From Paenibacillus sp. FSL R5-0345 (GTDB lineage: Bacteria; Bacillota; Bacilli; Paenibacillales; Paenibacillaceae), in NCBI RefSeq assembly GCF_000758585.1, contig NZ_CP009281.1, positions 3,534,001 through 3,598,000 on the forward strand: a DNA stretch of 64,000 nt, given 5' to 3'. Positions within the stretch are counted from its first letter, which is position 1. Each line of letters starts with the position of its first letter. The notes beneath the pieces were generated by a model. That model was not told the origin of the DNA and searched no databases. It worked only from the letters and a program-made list of their open reading frames with translations. Below are positions 16,659 through 25,461 of this stretch, piece by piece. A program made the translations under genes and the position numbers.

Positions 16659-16982
16659 ATGTTCGATATAGAAATGGCTGAAAAACTGAAATTATTAGGT
16701 GACAAAACCAGACTCACAATAATGGGACTACTGAAAGATAAAGAATGGTGTGTGTGTGATCTAGCGGGAATCTTAGATATGACACAGCCCAATGTCAGCC
16801 AGCATTTAAGGAAATTAAAGGCGCTGGGAATGGTTAAGGAAAGAAGACGTGGACAATGGGTATACTATTCACTTGATGTGGATGATAAACCCTTTATTCA
16901 AACCGTTCTAGATACCTTTCCCGATACCCAGACGTTGCTGTTTTTGCTAAAAGAGAACTATACTGAAGCTGATTGTGATTAA
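16659..16982 (+). CDS. arsR: ArsR-family arsenite-responsive repressor 1
   Basis: The 107-residue winged-helix repressor carries the metalloid site W-C31-V-C33-D (ECVCDL-like, with Trp before the first Cys). It is followed by the recognition helix TQPNVSQHLRKLKALG. Arsenite binding to the Cys pair releases the operator. The ATG at 16659 has gagagga 8 bases upstream; a longer reading would run across the operator. Between the first arsC and this gene (16422-16600) an unassigned frame contains CGHVDEHCPHCLQEW, possibly a gene remnant. A second arsR of similar sequence follows, suggesting duplication. Confidence 0.9.
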   Translation: MFDIEMAEKLKLLGDKTRLTIMGLLKDKEWCVCDLAGILDMTQPNVSQHLRKLKALGMVKERRRGQWVYYSLDVDDKPFIQTVLDTFPDTQTLLFLLKENYTEADCD

Positions 16983-17040
16983 TCGAATGATTTAATTTCA
17001 CAAAGGACTAAGCAGATGCTGATTTGTATATTACCTCTTG

Positions 17041-17069
17041 CTTATATAAGCATATGGTTATATAATGAT
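17041..17069. promoter_or_regulatory. Putative ArsR operator before the ACR3 operon
   Basis: CTTATATAAG is palindromic and is followed by GGTTATATAATGAT. The latter shares the TTATATAATGAT core with the site at 15938-15969. It directly precedes the ribosome site of the second arsR. Confidence 0.6.
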
Positions 17070-17091
17070 GGAGGAAAAGGAGGAACGGAAT

Positions 17092-17436
17092 ATGAGTTTT
17101 TCTCTAGATGATTTGGATGAAATATCATTGGTATTAAAGCTTTTGGGGGATAAAACGAGGCTTACCATGATGAAATTGTTGGAGAAGCAAGAATGCTGTG
17201 TATGCGAGCTTGTCGAAGTTTTCAAAACGAGTCAACCGTCTGTCAGTCAGCATTTACGCAAACTAAAGGATGCAGGTCTGGTAAAGGAAAATCGGAAGGG
17301 TCAATGGATTTTTTATTCAATTAATTCTAATAGTAATCATAATGAGTTAATCCAGAAATTGATGAACTTTGTTCCTTCACAAGATCATGAATTGGAAGAG
17401 CTCGATAAGAAAGGTCTTAGAATTTCTTGTAATTAA
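17092..17436 (+). CDS. arsR: ArsR-family arsenite-responsive repressor 2
   Basis: The 114-residue paralogue of the preceding repressor has the site E-C35-C36-V-C38-E, with three cysteines available for As(III), and the helix TSQPSVSQHLRKLKDAG. The ATG at 17092 has aaaggagg 8 bases upstream. A reading from 17065 would begin inside the operator and ribosome site. It heads the operon arsR-acr3-arsC and is the most likely regulator of efflux. Confidence 0.9.
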   Translation: MSFSLDDLDEISLVLKLLGDKTRLTMMKLLEKQECCVCELVEVFKTSQPSVSQHLRKLKDAGLVKENRKGQWIFYSINSNSNHNELIQKLMNFVPSQDHELEELDKKGLRISCN

Positions 17437-17489
17437 TACGTGCAAGGATCTAAGTGATAAGGAAAACTTATCAAAGGAGATTGAACAAT

Positions 17490-18548
17490 ATGAGTCAAAG
17501 AGAAAAAAAGTTGTCTTTCTTGGATCGTTATTTAACCTTATGGATCTTTGCGGCAATGGGAATTGGGATATTGATCGGCTTTTTGATACCTAGCTTTTCG
17601 GAAGGTTTATCGAAGATGCAGGTCGGTTCGACTTCAATTCCTATAGCCGTGGGATTGATTCTGATGATGTATCCACCGCTCGCTAAAGTGAAGTTTGAGA
17701 AACTGGGAAGAGTATTTAAGGATTGGAAAGTCCTACTGCTCTCCTTGGTGCAGAACTGGATTATAGGTCCAGTATTAATGTTTCTGTTAGCCATCTTATT
17801 TCTGAGCGATATGCCGGAATACATGATTGGATTGATCATGATAGGTTTGGCTCGATGTATCGCTATGGTTCTCGTATGGAGTGATCTGGCAAAAGGCGAC
17901 CCGGAATATACAGCAGGTTTAGTGGCTTTTAACTCCATTTTCCAAATCATTTTTTATTCCGTCTTTGCATATTTGTTCATCACAGTAATGCCCGGATGGT
18001 TTGGCGTACAGGGAGCAGTCGTTGATATTACGATGGGGCAAATTGCGGAAAGCGTAATGATTTACTTGGGTATTCCATTTGCAGCTGGAATATTGACGCG
18101 AGTGATTGCACTGAAGACAAAGGGTGAGGCTTGGTTCGAGAAGGTTTTTTTGCCAAAGATTGGTCCTCTTACTTTGATTGCCCTCTTATTTACAATCGTG
18201 TTGATGTTTTCACTTAAAGCAGATTTAATGATTCAGCTACCTATGGATGTCGTTAGAATCGCTATACCATTATTAATATACTTCGTCATTATGTTTTTCT
18301 TGTCCTTCTGGATGTCCAAAAAAGCGGGAACTTCTTATCCGGTAGCAGCCTCACTTTCTTTTACTGCAGCCAGCAACAATTTTGAACTGGGTATTGCAGT
18401 GGCCATCGGTGTGTTCGGATTAAATTCAGGGGCGGCATTTGCCGCTGTTATCGGACCGCTTGTTGAGGTGCCTGTTCTTATCGGGCTTGTAAACGTCTCT
18501 TTATGGTTCGGAAAGAAGTACTTTAATAAACCGTCACCTGCTGCCTAA
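17490..18548 (+). CDS. acr3: ACR3-type arsenite efflux permease
   Basis: The 352-residue permease has ten hydrophobic segments and belongs to the ACR3 (BART) family, often named arsB in Bacillus. The signature [15 protein letters not shown] carries the essential Cys of transmembrane segment 4, and the [17 protein letters not shown] segment is the other conserved half-helix. It exports As(III), and sometimes Sb(III), from the cytoplasm using the proton gradient and can be driven by ArsA. aaaggaga precedes the ATG at 17490. It lies between arsR and arsC in the usual order. Confidence 0.95.
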   Translation: MSQREKKLSFLDRYLTLWIFAAMGIGILIGFLIPSFSEGLSKMQVGSTSIPIAVGLILMMYPPLAKVKFEKLGRVFKDWKVLLLSLVQNWIIGPVLMFLLAILFLSDMPEYMIGLIMIGLARCIAMVLVWSDLAKGDPEYTAGLVAFNSIFQIIFYSVFAYLFITVMPGWFGVQGAVVDITMGQIAESVMIYLGIPFAAGILTRVIALKTKGEAWFEKVFLPKIGPLTLIALLFTIVLMFSLKADLMIQLPMDVVRIAIPLLIYFVIMFFLSFWMSKKAGTSYPVAASLSFTAASNNFELGIAVAIGVFGLNSGAAFAAVIGPLVEVPVLIGLVNVSLWFGKKYFNKPSPAA

Positions 18549-18604
18549 ACAAAGCATCAAAAATATAGTTACTATTACCTTCAATATAAAGGAGATTATC
18601 TTTC

Positions 18605-19024
18605 ATGGAAAAGAAAACAATTTACTTTTTGTGTACTGGAAACTCTTGCAGGAGCCAGATGGCTGAAGGCTGGGCAAAGAAATACCTCAGTGATGGGTGG
18701 AATATTTACAGTGCAGGTATCGAAGCACATGGTCTTAACCCTAAAGCAGTGAAGGCTATGAATGAAGTAGGTATTGATATCACGTCTCAGACATCCGATA
18801 TTATTGATTCAGAGCTATTAAATAACGCTGATCTGGTGGTTACCTTGTGTGGAGACGCTGCTGATAAGTGCCCGATTACACCTCCAAAAGTGAAACGGGA
18901 ACACTGGGGATTTGATGATCCTGCGAAAGCGCAAGGAACTGATGAAGAGAAATGGGCTGTATTCCAGCAGGTCCGTGATCAGGTCGGAGCACGAATTAAA
19001 CAATTTGCTGAAACCGGCGAATAA
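18605..19024 (+). CDS. arsC: Arsenate reductase, thioredoxin-coupled
   Basis: The 139-residue product is a textbook pI258/B. subtilis-type ArsC. It has C10-TGNSC-R16-S17 in the P-loop, the redox pair C82-x6-C89 ([10 protein letters not shown]) and the HWGFDDPA motif with the catalytic Asp. It reduces arsenate to arsenite with electrons from thioredoxin, so that ACR3 can export the product. aaaggagatt lies just upstream. A strong terminator follows, which separates this unit partly from arsD. Confidence 0.96.
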   Translation: MEKKTIYFLCTGNSCRSQMAEGWAKKYLSDGWNIYSAGIEAHGLNPKAVKAMNEVGIDITSQTSDIIDSELLNNADLVVTLCGDAADKCPITPPKVKREHWGFDDPAKAQGTDEEKWAVFQQVRDQVGARIKQFAETGE

Positions 19025-19034
19025 GGAATAGTCC

Positions 19035-19059
19035 AGCCGGGAGAAATCCCGGCTTTTTT
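19035..19059 (+). terminator. Terminator between arsC and arsD
   Basis: AGCCGGGA pairs perfectly with TCCCGGCT across GAAA and is followed by TTTTT. It should reduce transcription into arsDA. No separate strong promoter is obvious in the 22 bases before arsD, so arsDA is probably expressed by partial read-through. Confidence 0.9.
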
Positions 19060-19081
19060 CTACAGAAAGGAGATTAATTAT

Positions 19082-19444
19082 ATGAACTATATTGAAATCT
19101 ATGATCCAGCGATGTGTTGTTCCACAGGAGTATGTGGTCCGAGTGTTGATCCGGAATTAATTCGGATCTCTGCAGTGGTGCATAACCTGAAGAAAAGGGA
19201 CGTCAATGTTTCCCGTTATAACTTGTCCAGTGAGCCGGCTGCTTTTGTTGCGAATGAAGTTGTTAAACAATTACTGACTGATGAAGGTCCAGATGTATTG
19301 CCTGTAATTATGGTAGATGGTCAGGTCGTTAAGAAACAAGGTTATCCTACTAATGAAGAGTTAGAGAACTGGACAGGGATTCCGGCTTCTGAACTTACGA
19401 TGAAGCCTAGAGTGCGTTTAGAACTAAAAGTGAAGTCACAATAA
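19082..19444 (+). CDS. arsD: ArsD arsenite metallochaperone
   Basis: The 120-residue ArsD has the functional triad C12-C13-x4-C18 (MCCSTGVCGP). These residues bind As(III) and hand it to the ArsA ATPase. It has the usual thioredoxin-like fold and lacks the C-terminal cysteine pairs found in some longer members. gaaaggag precedes the ATG. It is followed 17 bases later by arsA, as in known arsDA units. Confidence 0.94.
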   Translation: MNYIEIYDPAMCCSTGVCGPSVDPELIRISAVVHNLKKRDVNVSRYNLSSEPAAFVANEVVKQLLTDEGPDVLPVIMVDGQVVKKQGYPTNEELENWTGIPASELTMKPRVRLELKVKSQ

Positions 19445-19461
19445 ACGAAAGAAGGGTCAAC

Positions 19462-21240
19462 ATGTCTATTCGGTTCGATCCACATACCATCCTGAAAACG
19501 CCATATTTTTTCTTTACAGGTAAAGGTGGCGTTGGGAAGACTTCAACTGCTTGTGCAGCAGCAGTTGCCTTAGCGGACGCCGGTAAACGGGTTCTGCTCG
19601 TGAGTACCGATCCGGCCTCTAATTTGCAAGATGTCTTCGGCCGGGAGTTGTCTAATCAACCCGTCGCAATTGAAGGTGTGCCCAATCTTTTTGTCGCAAA
19701 TTTAGATCCGGAGTCCGCTGCGGAAGAGTATAAAATGAAAGTTGTTGCCCCGTATCGTGGAGTCCTACCTGATTCGGTTATCAGCACCATGGAAGAACAG
19801 CTATCCGGTGCTTGTACCGTTGAAATTGCAGCTTTTGATGAATTTACGACGCTGCTTACTAATGAACAATTAAAGTCTCAATTTGATCATATTCTGTTTG
19901 ATACCGCACCTACAGGTCATACATTGCGTTTATTACAATTGCCATCGGCGTGGAGTGGATTTCTGGATGAAAGTACGCATGGTGCATCTTGTCTGGGGCC
20001 TCTGGCTGGTTTAGAATCCAAAAAAACACTATATAACGAAGCCGTCCGCACCTTATCAGATGGTGAAATGACGACGCTAATTCTGGTTACCCGTCCGGAA
20101 CAATCTCCGCTAATGGAAGCAGCACGTGCATCGTCAGAACTTCGGGGAACAGGTATCAAGAACCAAATGCTGGTCATTAATGGTTTGCTGTTATCTCACA
20201 GCGAAGAGGACCCTGTATCTAAAGGGTTTTATAACAGACAGCAGTGGTCTTTGGAACAAATGCCGGCTGAACTCCAGAAACTGCCGAGTTATGTTATTCC
20301 ATTAGCTCCATTTAACGTGACCGGGCTTGAAAGCTTACGTAATCTCTTTCAATCGGCTCCGTCGGCATCTGCTGAAAAAGTAACTGCCGTGGAGATTGAC
20401 CGTTCCATTCCGGATCTTGGTGGTTTGATTAATGATCTGGAGGAAAGTGGTATTCGGGTGATCTTTACAATGGGTAAAGGTGGCGTAGGGAAATCCACAG
20501 TAGCTTCTGCGATTGCTGTAGGGCTTGCAGAACGTGGACACCAGGTTCATCTCAGCACGACTGATCCTGCCGCCCATCTAGAGTATGTGTTTGGAGAGAA
20601 TTCTGATCGCATCACACTCAGTCGGATCGATCCCAAAATTGAACTGGAGAGATACCAAGCTGCAGTCATTCAACATAATTCAGAATCGCTTGATGAAGAG
20701 GGACTCGCTTTTCTAGAAGAGGATTTAAGATCGCCATGCACAGAAGAAATCGCTGTATTTAGGGCTTTTGCTGATTTGGTTGAACATTCAGAAGAGGAAA
20801 TCGTAGTGATTGATACGGCGCCGACAGGGCACACCCTATTATTGCTTGATGCAACACAGGAGTATCATAAAGAAATTGCCCGTTCCTCTGGATGGATTCC
20901 AGATTCCGTTCAACATTTGCTCCCTCGTCTTCGTAATCCGAAGGAAACCAGTGTCGTAATCGTCACATTAGCGGAGGCGACCCCTTTTTATGAAGCATCT
21001 CGTTTGGAAAGTGATTTGAAGCGTGCCGGGATTCCAACAAAATGGTGGGCCATCAACCAAAGCTTTGCTGCTGCAGGAACAAATGACAAAGTCCTGAATG
21101 GACGTGCTCATGCCGAGCTGCAATGGATTAGTAAGGTTAAACAAATCTCTAATGGTCATGCGGCAATCATTCCTTGGCAACCGGACGAAATTACAGGTTA
21201 TGAACAATTGAAGGCCTTGACAGAAAGTATCTCGAGGTAG
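19462..21240 (+). CDS. arsA: ArsA arsenite-stimulated ATPase
   Basis: The 592-residue product has two homologous halves, each with a deviant Walker A motif: GKGGVGKT (about 20-27) and GKGGVGKS (about 338-345). The FDTAPTGHTLRLL and IDTAPTGHTLLLL switch motifs follow. Metal-site cysteines are visible in SGACTVEIAAF and SPCTEEIAVF. ArsA powers arsenite export together with an efflux protein; here ACR3 is the only candidate. It is one of two arsA copies in this window, the other at 28653. The two proteins are clearly homologous but strongly diverged, arguing for separate acquisition rather than recent duplication. Confidence 0.95.
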   Translation: MSIRFDPHTILKTPYFFFTGKGGVGKTSTACAAAVALADAGKRVLLVSTDPASNLQDVFGRELSNQPVAIEGVPNLFVANLDPESAAEEYKMKVVAPYRGVLPDSVISTMEEQLSGACTVEIAAFDEFTTLLTNEQLKSQFDHILFDTAPTGHTLRLLQLPSAWSGFLDESTHGASCLGPLAGLESKKTLYNEAVRTLSDGEMTTLILVTRPEQSPLMEAARASSELRGTGIKNQMLVINGLLLSHSEEDPVSKGFYNRQQWSLEQMPAELQKLPSYVIPLAPFNVTGLESLRNLFQSAPSASAEKVTAVEIDRSIPDLGGLINDLEESGIRVIFTMGKGGVGKSTVASAIAVGLAERGHQVHLSTTDPAAHLEYVFGENSDRITLSRIDPKIELERYQAAVIQHNSESLDEEGLAFLEEDLRSPCTEEIAVFRAFADLVEHSEEEIVVIDTAPTGHTLLLLDATQEYHKEIARSSGWIPDSVQHLLPRLRNPKETSVVIVTLAEATPFYEASRLESDLKRAGIPTKWWAINQSFAAAGTNDKVLNGRAHAELQWISKVKQISNGHAAIIPWQPDEITGYEQLKALTESISR

Positions 21241-21252
21241 GAAAGAGAGTGA

Positions 21253-21543
21253 ATGAGAATAATGACGATTACGGATGAAGCGAAGCAGTTTATTGAGAAC
21301 ATGATGAAGGAGGCAGGAGTCTCTACTTTGAGGTTTGCATATTCCGGAGCAGGATGCTGTGGACCCAGTTACCAATTATCGCTTGAAAAACCGCAAGAAA
21401 ATGATGTGGTGAGTGTAGTAAATCATATTCAAATTGCGTCAGATTCCCGGGTGGCTGACCAAATCAGCGGACTTGTTCTTGATTTTGTGCAGGACGAGCA
21501 AGGCGCAGGACTAACTATGAGTGGCGGCAGCAACTGCTGTTAA
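21253..21543 (+). CDS. HesB/IscA-like small protein with CC pairs
   Basis: The 96-residue product resembles the HesB/IscA-like fold of Fe-S carrier proteins but has Cys pairs in place of the canonical spacing: C35-C36 (GCCGP) and a C-terminal N-C95-C96. The opening MTITDEAKQFIENMM is typical of HesB-like proteins. It follows arsA by 12 bases, and the same gene follows the second arsA, so the association is specific. A role in binding As(III) or in protecting or repairing Fe-S centres is inferred. The start could also be the ATG at 21262. Confidence 0.7.
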   Translation: MRIMTITDEAKQFIENMMKEAGVSTLRFAYSGAGCCGPSYQLSLEKPQENDVVSVVNHIQIASDSRVADQISGLVLDFVQDEQGAGLTMSGGSNCC

Positions 21544-21563
21544 GCCGACAGGAGAGAGCTATT

Positions 21564-21998
21564 ATGGCAAATTACCACGCACTTATCGAGAATAAAGTAT
21601 ATATTGGTGGAGAGAACGCTTTGCTTGAAGCCCTTAAAGAGAATGAGATTACAGATGTGTTTGATCTGAGAGATACCGGAACGGAGGCAGAAGGCTTTCC
21701 AGCCGAAGTAACCCGTCATCACTTCCCAATCGTAGAGGATGAAGCAGGTCAAGGGTCTTATGTGAAAGCAGCTATTCAGGCAGTTACAGATGCAGTGAAC
21801 AGTGGAAAGACGGTGTATTTCCATTGTGCAGGTGGGCGTAATCGCACAGGAACAGTAGCCACTGGAGTTTTACTTGAACTAGAAATGGCTTCTACCGTGG
21901 AAGAAGCGGAAGCTTTGGCCAAAGAAAAACGTCCAGACATCAATATCAAGCAAGAAATGCGTGATGTGTTGAGAGGGTTTTATGTCAGCAGGAAATAA
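21564..21998 (+). CDS. Cysteine-based dual-specificity phosphatase-like protein
   Basis: The 144-residue product has the signature H87-C88-AGGRN-R94-TG, the Cx5R loop of dual-specificity and tyrosine phosphatases. A conserved Asp near 59 (VEDEAGQG) could be the general acid. The sequence begins NYHALIENKVYIGG, as in the bacterial DSP-like family. It is the last gene of the first ars operon, 20 bases after the HesB-like gene. Arsenate reductases have evolved from Cx5R phosphatases more than once, so an arsenate or phospho-substrate role is possible but unproven. ggagaga precedes the ATG. Confidence 0.75.
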   Translation: MANYHALIENKVYIGGENALLEALKENEITDVFDLRDTGTEAEGFPAEVTRHHFPIVEDEAGQGSYVKAAIQAVTDAVNSGKTVYFHCAGGRNRTGTVATGVLLELEMASTVEEAEALAKEKRPDINIKQEMRDVLRGFYVSRK

Positions 21999-22090
21999 AG
22001 TATTAGACTGAATATCTTTATTTCACGCGGCTTTTCGAATTGTCATACCGTCAGACCCCATAAATAAGTTTTCAACTGACCATAAAAATT

Positions 22091-22143
22091 GAAATAGCGA
22101 CAGCAAAGGACGAGAAAATAAAGTCCTTGACTGTCGTTATTTC
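22091..22143. terminator. Long hairpin at the end of the first ars operon
   Basis: Arms of 21 bases at 22091-22111 and 22123-22143 pair with about three mismatches across an A-rich loop. The left arm begins GAAATAGCGACAGC. It lies about 90 bases after the phosphatase gene and probably ends that transcript, although no pure T-run follows. Confidence 0.55.
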
Positions 22144-22149
22144 ATTGAA

Positions 22150-22400
22150 CTAACGTTCCCCGTTAGCCATACATGCAGCGCGAGCGCTGCACCACAGATG
22201 ATGAAAATGGATCGACGAATCTGTCCATACTACTACTATGGCTGGGAGAGGAAGGTCGATCAACTATGGTGCCTTAGAGCCCATCCGTTAGTCTGACTCC
22301 AACGACCACGGTGCATCACAGATTGTCGCTCCCTTTTGGGAAGCACTCATGGGAGATTAATCCTACCTGCGTATACGGCAATTTGCTTTTTTTCTAAACT
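22150..22400. other. Structured GC-richer non-coding block
   Basis: This 250-base stretch is less AT-rich than its surroundings and has several short hairpins: CTAACG/CGTTAG near 22150-22170 and TGCAGCG/CGCTGCA near 22173-22192. Purine-rich segments such as ggctgggagaggaagg follow. It carries no open frame. It may be the non-coding flank or RNA of a lost insertion sequence (an IS110-type leader is one possibility). I cannot confirm this. Confidence 0.35.
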
Positions 22401-22578
22401 CTCCCTTGAAAGCACCTATCCACTCTCCTCTTATTGTAGTGTTCTTCTAATGTCTGTTTATACGTATTGTTTTTTTATTTCTAGGTTTCCCCATTGATAA
22501 TAACTATGAATAAACCAATTTTAATACGAACGGGCAGGATAGCTCAATAATATTTGTTTAAAGAATTAATTCCTAGTT

Positions 22579-22624
22579 CTTTTTCGCTTTCATTCAAGTA
22601 CCCACTTGAATGAAAGCGAAAAAG
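22579..22624. repeat. Perfect 21-bp-arm palindrome containing a CadC-like site
   Basis: Positions 22579-22599 and 22604-22624 are exact inverse copies around ACCC. The inner part reads ATTCAAGTACCCACTTGAAT, matching the ATTCAA..TTGAAT form of CadC operators. It may serve as an operator, as a hairpin that blocks read-through into cadC, or both. Confidence 0.75.
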
Positions 22625-22636
22625 AGGGTATATTAT

Positions 22637-22656
22637 ATTCAAGCGGATACTTGAAT
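22637..22656. promoter_or_regulatory. CadC operator (cadO)
   Basis: ATTCAAGCGGATACTTGAAT is an inverted repeat with 7-bp arms, 18 bases before the cadC start and next to a tattata -10-like element. It matches the operator form of the pI258 cad operon. Confidence 0.8.
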
Positions 22657-22673
22657 GATAATGGAGTGAGAAA

Positions 22674-23042
22674 ATGGATAGAAAAGATACTTGTGAGATT
22701 TATTGTTTCGATGAAGAAAAGGTGACTCGAATACGCGGGGATTTACAAACTATTGATATATCTAGTGTTTCCCAATTGTTTAAAGCAATAGCTGATGAAA
22801 ATAGAGCGAAAATTACCTATGCATTGTGTAAGGATGAAGAGCTATGTGTTTGTGACATAGCAAATATAATAGGGTCAACGGTGGCTAATGCTTCTCATCA
22901 CTTACGAACACTTCATAAACAAGGGGTTGTGAAGTATCGAAAAGAAGGGAAGTTGGCATTCTATTCATTAGTTGATGAACACATTAAACAGTTAATCATT
23001 ATTGCTTTAGCACATAGTAAGGAGGTTGAGATAAATGTCTGA
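22674..23042 (+). CDS. cadC: CadC cadmium/lead-responsive ArsR-family repressor
   Basis: The 122-residue product has all four ligand cysteines of CadC: C7 and C11 in the N-terminal arm ([13 protein letters not shown]) and the ELCVCD pair near 58-60. The winged-helix recognition region is [17 protein letters not shown]. Binding of Cd(II), Pb(II), Bi(III) or Zn(II) relieves repression of cadCA. The ATG has ggagtgag just upstream. The gene overlaps cadA by 8 bases. Two matching ATTCAA palindromes lie immediately upstream. Confidence 0.94.
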   Translation: MDRKDTCEIYCFDEEKVTRIRGDLQTIDISSVSQLFKAIADENRAKITYALCKDEELCVCDIANIIGSTVANASHHLRTLHKQGVVKYRKEGKLAFYSLVDEHIKQLIIIALAHSKEVEINV

Positions 23043-25167
23043 TCAACAAACGAAATTATCCGAACAAGAAATGAAAACCTATAGGGTTCAAGGGTTTACC
23101 TGTACAAACTGTGCAGCTATCTTTGAAAATAATGTTAAAGAACTACCAGGTGTACATGATGCAAAAGTGAATTTTGGAGCATCTAAAGTTTATGTTAAAG
23201 GTACGACAACAATTGCAGAATTAGAAAAAGCTGGAGCATTTGAAAATCTAAAGATTCGCGATGAAAAAGAACAAAGAGTAGAACGTGAACCATTTTGGAA
23301 GCAAAAAGAAAACATTAAGGTGTATATTTCAGCGATATTGCTTCTTATTAGTTGGCTTTTAGGAGAGCAATATGGGGAAGATCATCTTCTTCCGACGATT
23401 GGTTATGCAGCGTCCATTTTAATTGGCGGATATTCACTATTTATTAAAGGTCTAAAAAACATAAGCAGATTAAAATTCGATATGAATACGTTAATGACCA
23501 TTGCTATTTTAGGAGCCGCGGTAATTGGTGAATGGGGTGAAGGAGCAACAGTTGTTATTCTTTTCGCTATCAGTGAAGCATTAGAGCGTTATTCAATGGA
23601 TAAGGCTCGTCAATCTATTGAATCATTGATGGATATTGCACCAAAAGAAGCGATAATTCGTCGTGGAAATGAAGAAATGATGATCCACGTTGATGATATT
23701 CAAGTTGGAGATATTATGATCATAAAGCCTGGTCAAAAATTGGCTATGGATGGAGTTGTCATTAAAGGTACTTCTACGTTAAATCAGGCTGCGATTACGG
23801 GTGAAAGTGTTCCAGTAACAAAAACAATTGATGATGAAGTGTTTGCTGGAACATTGAATGAAGAAGGGTTGCTTGAAGTTAGAGTAGCAAAACGAGTTGA
23901 AGATACTACACTTTCAAAAATTATTCATCTTGTTGAAGAAGCTCAAGCAGAACGAGCACCTTCTCAGGCGTTCGTGGATAAATTTGCGAAATACTATACA
24001 CCAGCTATTGTTATCTTGGCTCTGTTAATCGCTGTTGCTCCTCCATTACTATTTGGCGGTGATTGGAGTGAATGGATTTATCAAGGTTTAGCTGTATTAG
24101 TGGTTGGTTGTCCGTGTGCATTAGTTGTTTCAACTCCGGTTGCCGTCGTCACTGCAATAGGAAATGCTGCAAGAAATGGTGTTTTGATCAAAGGTGGAAT
24201 CTATTTAGAAGAAGCAGGAGCCCTTAAAGCGATTGCTTTTGATAAAACAGGGACATTAACAAAAGGTATTCCTGCAGTAACAGACATCGTGACGTATAGT
24301 GGAAACGAAAATGAATTAATGACGGTAACTGCAGCTATAGAAAAAGGATCGCAACATCCACTTGCTTCAGCCATTATGAGAAAAGCAGAAGAAATCGGAT
24401 TGAACTTTAATAGCCTGTCAGTTGAAGAGTTCCAATCTATAACAGGTAAAGGCGTAAAAGCAAAAGTAAATAATGAAATGTATTATGTTGGAAGTCCAAA
24501 TCTTTTTGAAGAATTGCATCAAACGATTGAAACTTCCATTAAAGAAAAAATTATTCATATGCAAACAGAAGGAAAAACTGTAATGGTGTTAGGGACGAAA
24601 ATAAAGATCCTGTCGTTAATTGCCGTAGCAGATGAAATGAGAGAATCGTCCAAAGAAGTCATCAGTAAATTAAATTATATGGGAATTGAGACAGTGATGC
24701 TGACCGGTGATAACCAAAGAACCGCAGCAGCAATTGGAAAACAAGTCGGTGTTTCAGATATTAAAGCTGATTTACTTCCCGAAGATAAGTTGAATTTTAT
24801 TAAAGAACTTCGAGCAAAGCATCATAGTGTAGCAATGGTCGGGGATGGCGTGAATGATGCACCGGCACTTGCAGCTTCTAATGTTGGTGTAGCGATGGGT
24901 GGTGCCGGGACTGATACAGCCTTAGAAACGGCTGACATTGCGTTAATGTCTGATGATTTAAGTAAATTGCCATATACCATTAGATTAAGCCGCAAAGCTC
25001 TTGTCATCATCAAACAAAATATTACCTTCTCTTTAGCAATTAAAATAGTGGCATTACTGTTAGTTATGCCTGGTTGGTTAACGCTATGGATAGCGATATT
25101 TGCCGATATGGGGGCAACATTGCTTGTGACATTAAACAGTTTAAGGTTATTGAAAGTTAAAGAATAA
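23035..25167 (+). CDS. cadA: CadA P1B-type cadmium/zinc/lead export ATPase
   Basis: The 710-residue product has one N-terminal heavy-metal domain (FTC23-TNC26), and eight membrane helices are expected. The CPC metal site lies near 360 (VGCPCALVV), the phosphorylated Asp near 403 ([10 protein letters not shown]), the HP motif in [10 protein letters not shown] and the hinge [14 protein letters not shown] near 603. It pumps Cd(II), Zn(II) or Pb(II) out of the cell. Length and motifs match staphylococcal CadA. It is translationally coupled to cadC and followed by a terminator. Codon use is more AT-rich than the first ars operon, suggesting a separate source. Confidence 0.96.
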   Translation: MSDQQTKLSEQEMKTYRVQGFTCTNCAAIFENNVKELPGVHDAKVNFGASKVYVKGTTTIAELEKAGAFENLKIRDEKEQRVEREPFWKQKENIKVYISAILLLISWLLGEQYGEDHLLPTIGYAASILIGGYSLFIKGLKNISRLKFDMNTLMTIAILGAAVIGEWGEGATVVILFAISEALERYSMDKARQSIESLMDIAPKEAIIRRGNEEMMIHVDDIQVGDIMIIKPGQKLAMDGVVIKGTSTLNQAAITGESVPVTKTIDDEVFAGTLNEEGLLEVRVAKRVEDTTLSKIIHLVEEAQAERAPSQAFVDKFAKYYTPAIVILALLIAVAPPLLFGGDWSEWIYQGLAVLVVGCPCALVVSTPVAVVTAIGNAARNGVLIKGGIYLEEAGALKAIAFDKTGTLTKGIPAVTDIVTYSGNENELMTVTAAIEKGSQHPLASAIMRKAEEIGLNFNSLSVEEFQSITGKGVKAKVNNEMYYVGSPNLFEELHQTIETSIKEKIIHMQTEGKTVMVLGTKIKILSLIAVADEMRESSKEVISKLNYMGIETVMLTGDNQRTAAAIGKQVGVSDIKADLLPEDKLNFIKELRAKHHSVAMVGDGVNDAPALAASNVGVAMGGAGTDTALETADIALMSDDLSKLPYTIRLSRKALVIIKQNITFSLAIKIVALLLVMPGWLTLWIAIFADMGATLLVTLNSLRLLKVKE

Positions 25168-25229
25168 ATGTAATTATGTAATCTAGGCAGTAATCTATTA
25201 AGCTAACTGGACACGATAATTAAACATGA

Positions 25230-25275
25230 AGGGTTCCACATATTAGTCATGCATAATATGTAGAACTCTTTATTT
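25230..25275 (+). terminator. Terminator after cadA
   Basis: Arms at 25230-25245 and 25254-25269 (AGGGTTCCACATATTA and its near inverse) are followed by CTTTATTTTATTT. This ends the cadCA transcript. Confidence 0.8.
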
Positions 25276-25412
25276 TATTTATTTCCTTAAGTTTGGGTCT
25301 TGATAATTTTCAGTCTAAAACATTATTTTCTTCTGACATTTTACCCTTCACAATCATAAACTTTTACCATGTGAAGACTATTTCCAAACGGAACTAGTTT
25401 TTTTATTTAACA

Positions 25413-25427
25413 GTTGTAATTTGCAAC
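25413..25427. promoter_or_regulatory. GTTG..CAAC palindrome before the methyltransferase operon
   Basis: GTTGTAATTTGCAAC has 4-bp outer arms. It overlaps the likely promoter about 35 bases before the methyltransferase start and contains TTGCAA as in the sites at 27906 and 28023. It is a candidate operator for one of the two cysteine-pair MarR proteins. Confidence 0.45.
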
Positions 25428-25461
25428 AGTTGTGTGTTACATTTTAATGGGAGGGATGAAG

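Noticed and set aside
2469..22381. The 13-mer TGCGTATACGGCA shared at about 2469 and 22369
   Set aside because: Shared 13-mers are expected many times by chance in 64 kb when both strands are counted, and flanks do not match.
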